DNA of 64,000 nt from Spiribacter roseus (GTDB lineage: Bacteria; Pseudomonadota; Gammaproteobacteria; Nitrococcales; Nitrococcaceae), in the NCBI RefSeq assembly GCF_002813635.1, contig NZ_CP016382.1, positions 1,866,414 to 1,930,413 of the forward strand, written 5' to 3'. The position numbers were made by a program, and so were the translations under genes. Position 1 is the stretch's first letter. Every line of letters begins with the position of its first letter. Under the pieces are notes generated by a model. The model saw nothing but the letters and a program-made list of their open reading frames with translations, was not told the DNA's origin and did not search any database. Below, one piece after another: positions 11,153 through 19,531 of the stretch.

Positions 11153-12281
11153 TTCATCGGTGCCTTTGAGGGTGCTGCATTTGTGCCTGTCCCAAAGCTG
11201 GGGAGGCCTGGAGATGTATCCCGCCCGTGTGACGCCCGAGCTCCAGCGGCAGGGCTGGGCGGTCCATGGAATGGCGCTGGCTGGCACGCGGGTGGCGGAC
11301 GCATTCAAAGCGGTGGGGGTGGAGCCGTTGACGGTGGGCTCGCGGCCGGCTGCCTTGCTCCAGCTGCCGCGCATTCTGCGCTATCTGGATCGGCACGATA
11401 TCCGAGTGGTCCATGCGCATAAATCGAGCGACATGCAGATCGCTGCTCTGCTCGCTCAGCGGCGTCCAGGGCTACGGCTGTTCTTTACCGATCACATGGG
11501 GGTGAAAAAGCCCAAAAAGGACCTCTATCACCGTTGGGCCTATGCCAAGGCGCGGCGCGTGTTCTCGATCAGCCAGGCGACTCAGCAATGGAATCGGGCC
11601 GCGCTGCCCGTCCCCGCCGAGCGACTGGTGCAGCTGTACTACGGCATCGATCTGCAGGCGCATGGCGCATCAATGTCGGATCAGCGCCGACGGGAGATGC
11701 GCCGCAGTCTGGGGGTTGATGATCAGGCGGTGGTTATCGCTCTGCCCGGCCGAGTCACTCGCAGCAAGGGGCACTCGGTATGGGTGGAAGCGCTCAGAAG
11801 GCTGGATGAGCAGCCAACGTTGCCGCATTGGCAGGGCGTTGTCGTGGGCGAGGCCAGTGGTGCGGATGCCCGGCCGGGTGGATTTGCGGACGAACTTCGG
11901 GCCACCGTTGAGCGCGAAGGTCTCACTCATCGTGTGGTGTTTGCCGGTTTTCGTCGAGATCTCGCCACATGCCTGCAGGCGGTGGACATTGCTTGCATCC
12001 CGTCCGAGAGGGAGGCTTTCGGGCTGTCAGTGATCGAATCGATGGCGGCGGATTGTGCGGTGGTCGGCTCGGCGTCGGGTGCTATCCCTGAGCTGATCGA
12101 TCAAGACCGCGGCCGGGTCGCCGACCCGGCAGATCCCGGCGCCTGGACGGCCGCAATCGCGGAGCTCGTGGCAGACGCCGACCTGCGCGTTCGACTCGCC
12201 GCTGCCGGCCGTGAATGGGTGAACGCCCGCTTCACCCTCGCGGAGCACGTCGAGCGGTTGGTGGGTTATTACCGGGGTTGA
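11145..12281 (+). CDS. Glycosyltransferase, GT4 family (LPS core)
   Basis: A GT-B glycosyltransferase of about 378 residues from the GTG at 11145, which overlaps the preceding stop. It has the N-terminal VLHLCLSQSWGGLEMYP, HAHKSSDMQI, FFTDHMGVKK, GRVTRSKGH and the donor-site block SEREAFGLSVIESMA. The dispersed 11-mer GTGCCTGTCCC at 11183-11193 encodes the CLSQ part of the first beta strand/loop. It is the last of a run of co-directional glycosyltransferase genes. The next gene converges with it. Confidence 0.9.
   Translation: MTDSSVPLRVLHLCLSQSWGGLEMYPARVTPELQRQGWAVHGMALAGTRVADAFKAVGVEPLTVGSRPAALLQLPRILRYLDRHDIRVVHAHKSSDMQIAALLAQRRPGLRLFFTDHMGVKKPKKDLYHRWAYAKARRVFSISQATQQWNRAALPVPAERLVQLYYGIDLQAHGASMSDQRRREMRRSLGVDDQAVVIALPGRVTRSKGHSVWVEALRRLDEQPTLPHWQGVVVGEASGADARPGGFADELRATVEREGLTHRVVFAGFRRDLATCLQAVDIACIPSEREAFGLSVIESMAADCAVVGSASGAIPELIDQDRGRVADPADPGAWTAAIAELVADADLRVRLAAAGREWVNARFTLAEHVERLVGYYRG
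11183..11193 (+). repeat. Dispersed 11-mer GTGCCTGTCCC
   Basis: Exact copy inside the GT4 gene at 11145-12281; read as CLS. Confidence 0.9.
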
Positions 12282-12286
12282 GGTTT

Positions 12287-12297
12287 GGGACAGGCAC
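12287..12297 (-). repeat. Dispersed 11-mer (GGGACAGGCAC on +)
   Basis: Exact copy in the 20-bp gap between two convergent glycosyltransferase stops; flanked by TTT and AAA. Confidence 0.9.
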
Positions 12298-12301
12298 AAA
12301 G

Positions 12302-13414
12302 TCAGGCGTCGAGGAGCGCGTGGTAGAGATCGGCGGTCTGGCGGATGGTGGCGCTGATATCAAAGCGTCGGCGGATATCGGCACGCGCATTCCGGCCCAT
12401 CCTGACCCGCGCGGCAGGGTCTTGCACCAGCGCGGCGATGCGCTCGCGCAGAGCGGTCAGGTCGTCGATGGGAACCACGTAGCCGGTCTCGCCATCCCGG
12501 ATCATTTCCGGTAATCCGCCGGCGGTGGACACCACGGCGGGGATACCCTGGGCCATGCCTTCGATCACTGTCTTGGTCAGGCCTTCCCGCCCCCGCGATG
12601 GAGCGGTGTTGATGTCCAGCGCGCCGATCAGTCGCGGGGCGTCAGGCCGAAAACCTGTGAAGTGGACTCGCCCCTCGAGGCGTTCGTCCGCCGCAAGGGT
12701 TTTCAGCTGGGGATCGCGCGCCTCGCCGATCAGCAGGGCGTGGACGTCGTCCGGCAGTTCGAGCATGGCGTTGAGCAGGAGATCGGCGCCTTTGACGGGC
12801 CGCATATTCGCGGCGATCCCGATTAAAGTCGCGCGCTCGGGAATCGAGAATTCCTCATTCACCTCGGCGCGCGCGGCGCGACCATCCAGCGCGTCATACC
12901 AGCTCAGATCGTGGCCCTTGTAGATGGTGACCAGCTTGTCGGCACGAACACCGCTGTCGGCAAGGTCCCGCTCGACTGCCTGAGAGACACAGATGATGCG
13001 ATCAATGCGGGGGTTGAGCCATTTGATGTAACAGGTGGGGTCCCAGCGTGAGACATGACCCACGGCGCCGCGGTAGGCGATGACTTTGTTGGGCAGGCCA
13101 TAGCTGGCCCAGATGAAGTTGGCGACCTGGCGATTGGCCAGTCCATGAACAATGTCAAAGCCCTCGTCTTTGATCCACCCGCGGATCTGCCGGGCCTTGG
13201 CGAAATCCGCGTTGTTTTTCAGGTCGAGTGTCCGCGTTGGCACACCCGCGCGCGCAAACGCCTCGTGGTGGGGGGATGAGGATTCAAAGGCGGCGTGCGC
13301 ATCGACGCCAGCCTCGCGCAGCCCCTTGATCATCTCGACCTCGGTGATATGGCCACCGCCGGCGGCAATGAGGGCTTTGGGTGGGTGCTCCGATTTGTGC
13401 CTGTCCCTAACCAT
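12302..13414 (-). CDS. Glycosyltransferase, GT4 family
   Basis: A 370-residue GT-B protein. The N-terminal ALIAAGGGHITEVEM, a central AYRGAVGHVSRWDP and the donor block APSRGREGLTKTVIEGMAQG followed by PAVVSTAGGLPEMI are visible. Its first codons (MVRDRHKS) lie in a copy of the dispersed 11-mer (13397-13407), so that repeat forms the translation start region. The upstream glycosyltransferase ends eight bases inside it. A shorter version starting near ALIAAGG would be the ancestral form, but no ATG is there. Probable role: outer-core or capsule sugar transfer. Confidence 0.88.
   Translation of the reverse strand: MVRDRHKSEHPPKALIAAGGGHITEVEMIKGLREAGVDAHAAFESSSPHHEAFARAGVPTRTLDLKNNADFAKARQIRGWIKDEGFDIVHGLANRQVANFIWASYGLPNKVIAYRGAVGHVSRWDPTCYIKWLNPRIDRIICVSQAVERDLADSGVRADKLVTIYKGHDLSWYDALDGRAARAEVNEEFSIPERATLIGIAANMRPVKGADLLLNAMLELPDDVHALLIGEARDPQLKTLAADERLEGRVHFTGFRPDAPRLIGALDINTAPSRGREGLTKTVIEGMAQGIPAVVSTAGGLPEMIRDGETGYVVPIDDLTALRERIAALVQDPAARVRMGRNARADIRRRFDISATIRQTADLYHALLDA
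13397..13407 (+). repeat. Dispersed 11-mer
   Basis: Exact copy forming the first codons (VRDRH, minus strand) of the GT4 gene 12302-13414. Confidence 0.9.
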
Positions 13415-14267
13415 TGTTCTTGTCGCTTGTCGGGGTGGGTTTTGTGCCTGTCCCGAAGTTGCCGCCAGACTTGCGCCGCCCTCGTTCGATTTCGTAGAGG
13501 AAGGCGTATTTCAAAAACGCCGAGAACATGGAGGACCAGGCGATGATCCAGCCGCGCCAACCGTCGCGCCAGCCTTGCCGGAAGATCATCAGGCGGATGA
13601 AGCGGGCGAGAGGCGAGAAAATCATCTTGTGCCAGCGAAACGGTTTGCCGCGGGCGGCCAGCGCCTCGGCGCCGATCCGGGCGTAGTCGATGCTGCGGCG
13701 GAAGTGGTCGTCGATGTCAGCGTATGAATAGTGATGGATGTCGCCGCTGAGCCGGCCGGTCGGACCGTCCACCTCGAGCCGGTCGTGGGGGTTGTGGCCG
13801 GTCCACTGGGCGGCGCCGTTTTTCACGAGCCGAAGTCGCCACTCGGGATACCAGACATGCCTCAGCCAGTCGCCGAGGTACCAGGTGAGACGGCTTACCT
13901 CATAACCGGCTTTTTGATCCTGGTCCTGTTTTTCCAGGAGATTGCGTATGTTCGCCGCCAATTCGGGGCTGATCGGCTCATCGGCGTCGAGTGAAAGGAT
14001 CCAGGGTTGATGGCAGGCGGCCAGGGCCCGGTTTTTCTGCTCGACATGCCCCGGCCAGTCGGTCTCGATGACCTGGGCGCCGTGGTCGCGGGCGATGGCG
14101 ACTGTCGAGTCCGTCGATCCTGAATCAACAACGACCACCTCCGCCGGCTGCAGCGGCTCGAGGCTATCGAGCAGCCTCGGCAGGTTCGCTTCCTCGTCCT
14201 TGGTGATGATGGCGACGGACAAGGATAGTGCCTGTCCCAAAGTTTTTGCTCCCGACTCGTCGTTCAA
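13407..14267 (-). CDS. GT2 glycosyltransferase, WaaE/KdtX-like
   Basis: A 286-residue GT2 enzyme. SVAIITKDEEANLPRLLDSL, the DSGSTDST motif, SLDADEPIS (the DxD metal site) and WYPEWRLRLVK are typical of the WaaE/KdtX group, which adds a hexose to inner-core heptose. Both ends carry copies of the dispersed 11-mer. The one at 14228-14238 gives TLGQALS before the GT2 domain, and the one at 13444-13454 gives NFGTGTK after it. The true domain thus appears extended by repeat-derived sequence. It is co-directional with the decarboxylase upstream. Confidence 0.9.
   Translation of the reverse strand: MNDESGAKTLGQALSLSVAIITKDEEANLPRLLDSLEPLQPAEVVVVDSGSTDSTVAIARDHGAQVIETDWPGHVEQKNRALAACHQPWILSLDADEPISPELAANIRNLLEKQDQDQKAGYEVSRLTWYLGDWLRHVWYPEWRLRLVKNGAAQWTGHNPHDRLEVDGPTGRLSGDIHHYSYADIDDHFRRSIDYARIGAEALAARGKPFRWHKMIFSPLARFIRLMIFRQGWRDGWRGWIIAWSSMFSAFLKYAFLYEIERGRRKSGGNFGTGTKPTPTSDKNNG
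13444..13454 (+). repeat. Dispersed 11-mer
   Basis: Exact copy in the C-terminal tail of the WaaE-like gene; read FGTGT on the minus strand. Confidence 0.9.
14228..14238 (+). repeat. Dispersed 11-mer
   Basis: Exact copy at the N-terminus of the WaaE-like gene; read LGQAL. Confidence 0.9.
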
Positions 14268-14268
14268 C

Positions 14269-15237
14269 TTAGCTCAGCCCGCGTTCGACGAGATCGCGGA
14301 AGTACGCGACGGTCGGCTGCAGGCCGTCGACCAGCGGTACTGTTGGCGTCCACTCGAGGGTCTGCTGGGCAAGACTGATGTCGGGCTGGCGCTGGCGCGG
14401 GTCGTCGGCGGGCAGCGGTGCGTGGATCATCTGGCTTTTCGCCCCGGTTTCGTCGATCACCGCACGGGCGAGCTCGCGCATGGTGAACTCGCCGGGGTTG
14501 CCGAGATTGACCGGGCCAGTCACCGCGGCATCGGTGTTCATGAGCCGGATCAGCCCTTCGACCAGGTCATCCACATAGCAGAACGAGCGGGTCTGCTCGC
14601 CGTCGCCGTAGAGCGTGATGTCCTCGCCCCGCAGCGCTTGCATGATGAAGTTCGAGACCACGCGGCCGTCATTGGGGTGCATGCGCGGGCCGTAAGTGTT
14701 GAAGATCCGCGCCACCTTGATTTCGAGGTCGTGCTCGCGGTGGTAGTCAAAGAACAGCGTCTCGGCGCAGCGTTTGCCCTCGTCGTAGCAGGCACGCGTG
14801 CCGATTGGGTTGACGTGTCCCCAATAGTCTTCGGTCTGCGGGTGGATTTCCGGGTCGCCGTAGACCTCGCTGGTGGAGGCCTGAAGGATCGGGACATTCA
14901 GCCGCTTCGCGAGTCCCAGCATGTTGATCGCGCCGTGCACGCTGGTCTTGGTGGTCTGGACCGGATCGCGCTGGTAGTGAACGGGCGAGGCCGGGCAGGC
15001 CAGGTTGAAGATGCCATCGACTTCGACGAATAACGGGAAGGTCACGTCGTGGCGCATCGCTTCGAAATGCGGGTCATCGAGCAGATGGGCGATGTTGTCG
15101 CGGCTGCCGGTCAGGTAGTTATCGACACACAGCACGGCATGACCGGCGCCGATGAGTCGGTCACACAGGTATGAGCCAATGAACCCTGCGCCGCCGGTGA
15201 CGAGGTACGTTTTACGGAAGTGGTTACGAGTCGGCAT
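14269..15237 (-). CDS. UDP-glucuronate decarboxylase (UDP-xylose synthase)
   Basis: An extended short-chain dehydrogenase that converts UDP-glucuronate to UDP-xylose (or the 4-keto pentose) for surface polysaccharide. It has 322 residues. [15 protein letters not shown] binds [13 protein letters not shown], a STSEVYGDP segment, ACYDEGKR (YxxxK) and [18 protein letters not shown] are the conserved UXS blocks. It ends one base before the WaaE-like gene begins, so the two are probably co-transcribed. The product implies a pentose or uronic-derived sugar in the LPS core. Confidence 0.93.
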   Translation of the reverse strand: MPTRNHFRKTYLVTGGAGFIGSYLCDRLIGAGHAVLCVDNYLTGSRDNIAHLLDDPHFEAMRHDVTFPLFVEVDGIFNLACPASPVHYQRDPVQTTKTSVHGAINMLGLAKRLNVPILQASTSEVYGDPEIHPQTEDYWGHVNPIGTRACYDEGKRCAETLFFDYHREHDLEIKVARIFNTYGPRMHPNDGRVVSNFIMQALRGEDITLYGDGEQTRSFCYVDDLVEGLIRLMNTDAAVTGPVNLGNPGEFTMRELARAVIDETGAKSQMIHAPLPADDPRQRQPDISLAQQTLEWTPTVPLVDGLQPTVAYFRDLVERGLS

Positions 15238-15261
15238 GAGTAGAGCTCTCGGCTGGTTGCA

Positions 15262-16323
15262 TCACGTGACTGGCGGTGCGGTGTGATCGATGGCCCGGAT
15301 GACTTCGTCGGGCGAGATGCCGCGCAGGCAATTGAGGTGTCCCAGCGGACACTCTCGGGCAAAGCAGGGGCTGCACTCGAGGTGGTGGTAGATAATCTGC
15401 GCGTGCCCGCTAAGTGGCGGAGTATATTCAGGATCTGACGAGCCGTACAGGGCGATCACGCGGGTGGGCGTGGCGGCTGCGATGTGCATCAGCCCCGAAT
15501 CGTTGGTGACCACCGCGGTGCTTGCAGCCAACAGATCAATGGCCTGGCTGAGGGTTGTCTGCCCAGCAAGATCGAGGGCGCCGGGCGCATCCTGCGCAAT
15601 CGACCGGGTGATCTCGGCATCTTTGGCTGCGCCGAGCAGCCAGACCGCCGCGTCACGGGCCAGATAATACCGCGCCAGTGCGGCAAACGACCCGGCCGGC
15701 CAGCGCTTAGCCGGACCGTATTCGGCGCCGGGGCAGAGGGTGATGATCGTGCCTGTCCCAAACCGCGGCGCGATCTCCAGGTCCTCGAGCGTGCGCTTTT
15801 GCTGCGTGGCGGTGCTGGTGAGTGCGGGGGTGGGTTGGGTCGTGCCCGGTTGGATTGTGCCTGTCCCAAACTTCCCGCCCTCGAAGTCGGCCAACGACAC
15901 GAAGCGGTCCACTGTCCGGTAGGTGCGCTCACGGTCGAGCGGGCGGATGTCGTTGAGCAGCCCGTAGCGGTGCTCTCCCAGGTAGCCGGTTCGATGCGGT
16001 ATGCGGGCGAGCCACGGCACGAGGGCCGCTTTGGCCGAGCGTGGCAGCACGATGGCCTGGCGATGGCGGAGGCGTTTTAGTGCCTGGCCCAATCTCCAAC
16101 GCCTGAGCAGCCCCAGTTCGCCGTGGGCCACCGGCAGTGTCAGGGTGTGGCGCACTTCGGGCATGCGCTCGAGTAGTGCCTGTCCCCAAGTGGGTGCGAT
16201 CACGTCAATCGGGCGTTCGGGGGATTGCTGCCGAAGGGTTTTGAAAAGGCTCTGCGCCATGACCATGTCGCCGACCCAGCCGGGGCCCACCACCAGCACG
16301 GCGTCATCCCGCTGGTTGCTCAT
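15262..16323 (-). CDS. waaF: ADP-heptose:LPS heptosyltransferase II
   Basis: A GT9 enzyme that adds the second heptose to the LPS inner core. VVGPGWVGDMVMAQSL at the N-terminus, IPHRTGYLGEHRYGLLND, LCPGAEYGPAKRWP and VTNDSGLMHIAAA match WaaF. The region between RTGY... and LCPGAEYG is longer than usual and holds two copies of the dispersed 11-mer (15857-15867 and 15749-15759), both read as FGTGTI. A third copy at 16176-16186 encodes WGQAL in a position where WaaF has no extra length. The start overlaps the stop of the upstream acyltransferase (ATGA). Confidence 0.95.
   Translation of the reverse strand: MSNQRDDAVLVVGPGWVGDMVMAQSLFKTLRQQSPERPIDVIAPTWGQALLERMPEVRHTLTLPVAHGELGLLRRWRLGQALKRLRHRQAIVLPRSAKAALVPWLARIPHRTGYLGEHRYGLLNDIRPLDRERTYRTVDRFVSLADFEGGKFGTGTIQPGTTQPTPALTSTATQQKRTLEDLEIAPRFGTGTIITLCPGAEYGPAKRWPAGSFAALARYYLARDAAVWLLGAAKDAEITRSIAQDAPGALDLAGQTTLSQAIDLLAASTAVVTNDSGLMHIAAATPTRVIALYGSSDPEYTPPLSGHAQIIYHHLECSPCFARECPLGHLNCLRGISPDEVIRAIDHTAPPVT
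15749..15759 (+). repeat. Dispersed 11-mer
   Basis: Exact copy in waaF, read FGTGT just before the LCPGAEYG block. Confidence 0.9.
15857..15867 (+). repeat. Dispersed 11-mer
   Basis: Exact copy in waaF, 108 bp from the previous one; read FGTGT in an apparently inserted loop. Confidence 0.9.
16176..16186 (+). repeat. Dispersed 11-mer
   Basis: Exact copy in waaF, read GQAL without extra protein length. Confidence 0.85.
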
Positions 16324-17279
16324 GAGCGATCCCCACGCCGGTTATGCGGTTTTTGCAGGGCGTCGGCATAGGCGGGGCGCTCGTCCGGTGGGGGGTGCTT
16401 GAAGCGCCGGTGGAGCCAGAGGTACTGCTCGGGGTGGGCACGAATCCCGCGCTCCAGCACGGCGTTCATCCATTGGGCGTCGGTGCGGTCGTTGCCGGTG
16501 GGGAACCCGTCCATTGCCGGGCCCAGCGAGACGGTGTAGCCATCGCCGGTCGTGTTGACGTGGAAGAACATCGGCACGACCCGGGCGTTGGTCATGCGGC
16601 AAAGGCGCATCAGTCCGGTGGTCGTGGGTGTGCGCACGCCCATGAAGGGGACGAATTCGCTGTTCTGCGTGCCGTAGTCCTGATCGCCGGCGTACCAGAC
16701 AGGGATGCCCTTTTTCAGGGTCCGGACAATCTGGCGAAGATCGGTCCGCGGCAGCACGCCCTCCAGGGTGCGTGAGCGGCTGCGGAGCATCGCCTGATCC
16801 ATCAGCGGTTTTTTGCGCATCGGCTTGTAGATGACAGCCATGCGAATACGCGGGCCGATCAGCCGTGCCGCGAGTTCAACGCACAGGAAATGACCCGAGA
16901 GCAGGATCACCGGCCTCCCGTCGGACTGCGCGGCCTGCAGATGCGCCAGCCCATCGACCTGGCAGGGGATCTGGTCCACTGCGCGTCCGCCAAACCAGGC
17001 GAGTGCGGTCTCGGCGACCGCACGACCGGTGTAGCGGAGGTTGGCTCGAATGACCTGCTCGCGTTGTGCCTGTCCCCATTCAGGAAAGCACAGCTCAAGG
17101 TTTCGGTTCGCGACGTGGCGGCGCTGGGTCGGCAGTCGATTGAACAGGCCACCGAGGGTTTCGCCTAATTTAAATGCAATGCGCGGCGGCAGTCTGCCGA
17201 GGCTCCAGAACACGGCAAGGGTCAGTCGCTGGCTGATTCGGTTGCGCATCGTGGGCGCAGGCGGGCTGGCATCGGTCAC
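16320..17279 (-). CDS. LpxL-family lipid A acyltransferase (second copy)
   Basis: A 319-residue inner-membrane acyltransferase. NRNLELCFPEW near residue 60, SGHFLCVELAARL (the HX4E catalytic motif, about residue 130), YKPMRKKPL and GDQDYG fit LpxL. The C-terminal QYLWLHRRFKHPP tail is typical. The dispersed 11-mer at 17066-17076 encodes WGQAQ in CFPEWGQAQRE without changing the expected spacing. It is a paralogue of 6158-7081 and overlaps waaF by four bases. Confidence 0.95.
   Translation of the reverse strand: MTDASPPAPTMRNRISQRLTLAVFWSLGRLPPRIAFKLGETLGGLFNRLPTQRRHVANRNLELCFPEWGQAQREQVIRANLRYTGRAVAETALAWFGGRAVDQIPCQVDGLAHLQAAQSDGRPVILLSGHFLCVELAARLIGPRIRMAVIYKPMRKKPLMDQAMLRSRSRTLEGVLPRTDLRQIVRTLKKGIPVWYAGDQDYGTQNSEFVPFMGVRTPTTTGLMRLCRMTNARVVPMFFHVNTTGDGYTVSLGPAMDGFPTGNDRTDAQWMNAVLERGIRAHPEQYLWLHRRFKHPPPDERPAYADALQKPHNRRGDRS
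17066..17076 (+). repeat. Dispersed 11-mer
   Basis: Exact copy in the LpxL-like gene 16320-17279, read GQAQ. Confidence 0.85.
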
Positions 17280-17378
17280 GTCAGGGGGAGCTCTGATCGG
17301 CTGTTGGCGCGTGCTTGAGCGCGGTGGCTGCTAGAATCTGCGTCATGGTTCACACAATCTACCGCCTCGAGGGTTTCG

Positions 17379-18839
17379 ATGCAGCTTGAATTGCCGGATT
17401 TTGAGGCCGCCCGGGTGCTCGTGGTCGGTGATGTAATGCTTGACCGCTACTGGCACGGCCCGACCCGTCGTATCTCGCCTGAGGCGCCGGTGCCGGTGTT
17501 GCGCGTGGATGGCGAGGACATGCGACCGGGCGGCGCGGCCAACGTCGCCATGAATCTTGGTGCACTGGGCGTTCAGGTGCGAATCATCGGGCTCATCGGG
17601 GATGACGACCACGGTCGGCTTCTCGAGGCCTCGCTGCAGGCCGGCGGCGTCGAGCCGATGCTCAAGCGTGTCGATACTCACCCCACGATCTGCAAGCTAC
17701 GCGTGCTCAGCCAGCGACAACAGCTCATGCGGCTTGATTTCGAGCGGCCATTCACGGCCTCGGAAACCGACGGCCTGACCGATCTGTTCAGATCCGCGCT
17801 CGCGGATACCGATGTCGTCATCGTCTCCGACTATGCCAAGGGCACGCTCTCGCACGTCGAGGCGCTGATCGCTGAAGCGCGGAACGTGCCTGTCCCAATC
17901 CTCGTCGACCCCAAAGGCACGGACTGGCAGCGCTACGCCGGCGCCACACTGCTCACCCCCAACCTTGGCGAATTCCGGCAGTACCAGGACAGGCACGGTG
18001 CCGGTCGGCCGGCTCGGGGGGATGAGGTTTGGGACAGGCACTTTCTTGAGACGGTCGTCTCGCCGGTGCTGGATGATCTGTCAATCGCGGGAATGCTGGT
18101 GACGCGCGGCGAGGCCGGGATGAGCCTGCTGCGCTCCGACGCGCAGCCATTCCACCTGCCGGCTCATGCCCAGGAGGTTTTTGATGTGACCGGCGCGGGC
18201 GATACGGTGATCGCCTTGCTGTCGGCGTCGCTGGCCGCGGGGTCCGATTTTCATCAGGCGACCGCGATCGCCAACTTTGCGGCCTCGCTGGTCGTGGCCA
18301 AGGTGGGTACGGCGTCAGTGACCGTGCCGGAGCTGGAGGCTGCGATCGGGCAGTCACCGCGGGATCATCCAGTCACCGACCCGCAGACGCTGCTGAAAAT
18401 CCTCGAGCCGCTGCGCGAGCGCGGTGAGCGCATTGTCATGACCAACGGCTGCTTCGATCTTCTACACGCGGGGCACGTCCATTATCTGGGACAGGCGCGG
18501 GCGCGGGGCGACCGCCTGATCGTCGCCGTCAATGACGACGAATCCGTGAGACGTCTCAAAGGGGCGGGCCGTCCGGTAATGCCTCTGGCGCAGCGCATGG
18601 CGGTCCTCTCGGCGTTGGCGGCGGTTGACTGGGTCATCCCGTTTGCGGATGACACCCCCGCGAAGCTGATCGAAACGCTGCTGCCCGATGTGCTGGTCAA
18701 GGGTGGTGATTATCGACCGGAGGCGATTGCCGGCTACGACGCCGTCACTGCGGCAGGTGGCGAGGTGGAAGTGCTTGATTTTGTGGACGGCGAATCCACC
18801 AGCTCAATCATTGAGCGCATTCAGGGGGCTGACTCGTAG
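17379..18839 (+). CDS. hldE: Bifunctional heptose-7-phosphate kinase / heptose-1-phosphate adenylyltransferase
   Basis: This enzyme makes ADP-D,D-heptose for LPS. The N-terminal PfkB-type kinase has GDVMLDRYWHGP, RPGGAANVAMNL and DVTGAGDTVIALL. The C-terminal cytidylyltransferase-like domain has TNGCFDLLHAGHVHYL and VLVKGGDY. It has 486 residues, slightly more than the E. coli enzyme. Extra residues coincide with repeat copies: NVPVP before LVDPKGTDW (17886-17896), a degenerate copy giving YQDRH (17985-17995) and WDRHF (18031-18041). A one-mismatch copy (GGGACAGGCGC) falls in LGQARARGD of the second domain. The gene converges with kdkA. Confidence 0.97.
   Translation: MQLELPDFEAARVLVVGDVMLDRYWHGPTRRISPEAPVPVLRVDGEDMRPGGAANVAMNLGALGVQVRIIGLIGDDDHGRLLEASLQAGGVEPMLKRVDTHPTICKLRVLSQRQQLMRLDFERPFTASETDGLTDLFRSALADTDVVIVSDYAKGTLSHVEALIAEARNVPVPILVDPKGTDWQRYAGATLLTPNLGEFRQYQDRHGAGRPARGDEVWDRHFLETVVSPVLDDLSIAGMLVTRGEAGMSLLRSDAQPFHLPAHAQEVFDVTGAGDTVIALLSASLAAGSDFHQATAIANFAASLVVAKVGTASVTVPELEAAIGQSPRDHPVTDPQTLLKILEPLRERGERIVMTNGCFDLLHAGHVHYLGQARARGDRLIVAVNDDESVRRLKGAGRPVMPLAQRMAVLSALAAVDWVIPFADDTPAKLIETLLPDVLVKGGDYRPEAIAGYDAVTAAGGEVEVLDFVDGESTSSIIERIQGADS
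17886..17896 (+). repeat. Dispersed 11-mer
   Basis: Exact copy in hldE, read VPVP before LVDPKGTD. Confidence 0.9.
18031..18041 (-). repeat. Dispersed 11-mer
   Basis: Exact copy in hldE, read WDRHF; a one-mismatch copy lies 46 bp upstream at 17985-17995. Confidence 0.9.
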
Positions 18840-19531
18840 GCCTCGAGCAATCGCGGCCAGCCCCGCTCAAACGCTTCCGTCAGCCCGGGCTCTTGGTCGA
18901 GCGAGCGTTTCAATCGCGCCAGGCTCCGGGTTTTCAGGCGAGCGTTGGCATGCAGGTGCCCTCGGTCCCAATCGATCAACCAGACCTCATGGCTCTCATC
19001 GATCAGTATGTTGCGAACATTCAGATCCGGGTGATGCGCATTCGCATCATGAAAGCCGCGCACCACCCGCCCGATCTTCGCCCAAATCGCCGTCGAAGCG
19101 TCGTCAGCCACCCGATCGGCCATCGACCGAGCGCCTGGGATCCGTTCGGTAAGGATGTCCGCCGTGTAGGTCATCGTCTGTCGCTGAACGCGTCCTAAGA
19201 ACGGGACAGGCACAAAAAAATTCAGTGCTCGCAACCGCGCCATCACCGCCAGCTCCCGCCACGGACGGCTCCGCGAGAGTCCCGTCCAGATAAATCGGTC
19301 GTCGCTCAAGTGACGGGGCAGGCCGCCACGGCGGTAGTGACGGAGAACCAGGTGCTTACCGTGGGCACGCAGGAAGTAGGCCTGGGCGCGACCGGTGGCC
19401 TGACCGTCGAGCAAGCCCTGGGCCCGCAGCGCGTCAACATCGAACAGTTGAGGGGAATGGCTGGCGGGCGAGGCCGGATCTGGGCTGATAAAGTACTCAT
19501 CATCCTTTTGTCGGACGCTTATATGCCCCAT
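18821..19531 (-). CDS. kdkA: 3-deoxy-D-manno-octulosonic acid (Kdo) kinase
   Basis: It phosphorylates Kdo at position 4 in lipid A-linked core. It has 236 residues. GRAQAYFLRAHGKHLVLRHYRRGGL, DRFIWTGL, LTERIPGARS and the kinase catalytic HHPDLNVRNILID / LIDWDRG segments match the KdkA/WaaP kinase group. A dispersed 11-mer copy (19203-19213) encodes FVPVPF between the lobes, where family members have a similar Leu-Pro-Val-Pro stretch. Its start lies within nine bases of the divergent GT9 gene start, so one of the two starts may be misplaced. Confidence 0.93.
   Translation of the reverse strand: MGHISVRQKDDEYFISPDPASPASHSPQLFDVDALRAQGLLDGQATGRAQAYFLRAHGKHLVLRHYRRGGLPRHLSDDRFIWTGLSRSRPWRELAVMARLRALNFFVPVPFLGRVQRQTMTYTADILTERIPGARSMADRVADDASTAIWAKIGRVVRGFHDANAHHPDLNVRNILIDESHEVWLIDWDRGHLHANARLKTRSLARLKRSLDQEPGLTEAFERGWPRLLEAYESAP
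19203..19213 (-). repeat. Dispersed 11-mer
   Basis: Exact copy in kdkA, read VPVP on the gene strand. Confidence 0.9.
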
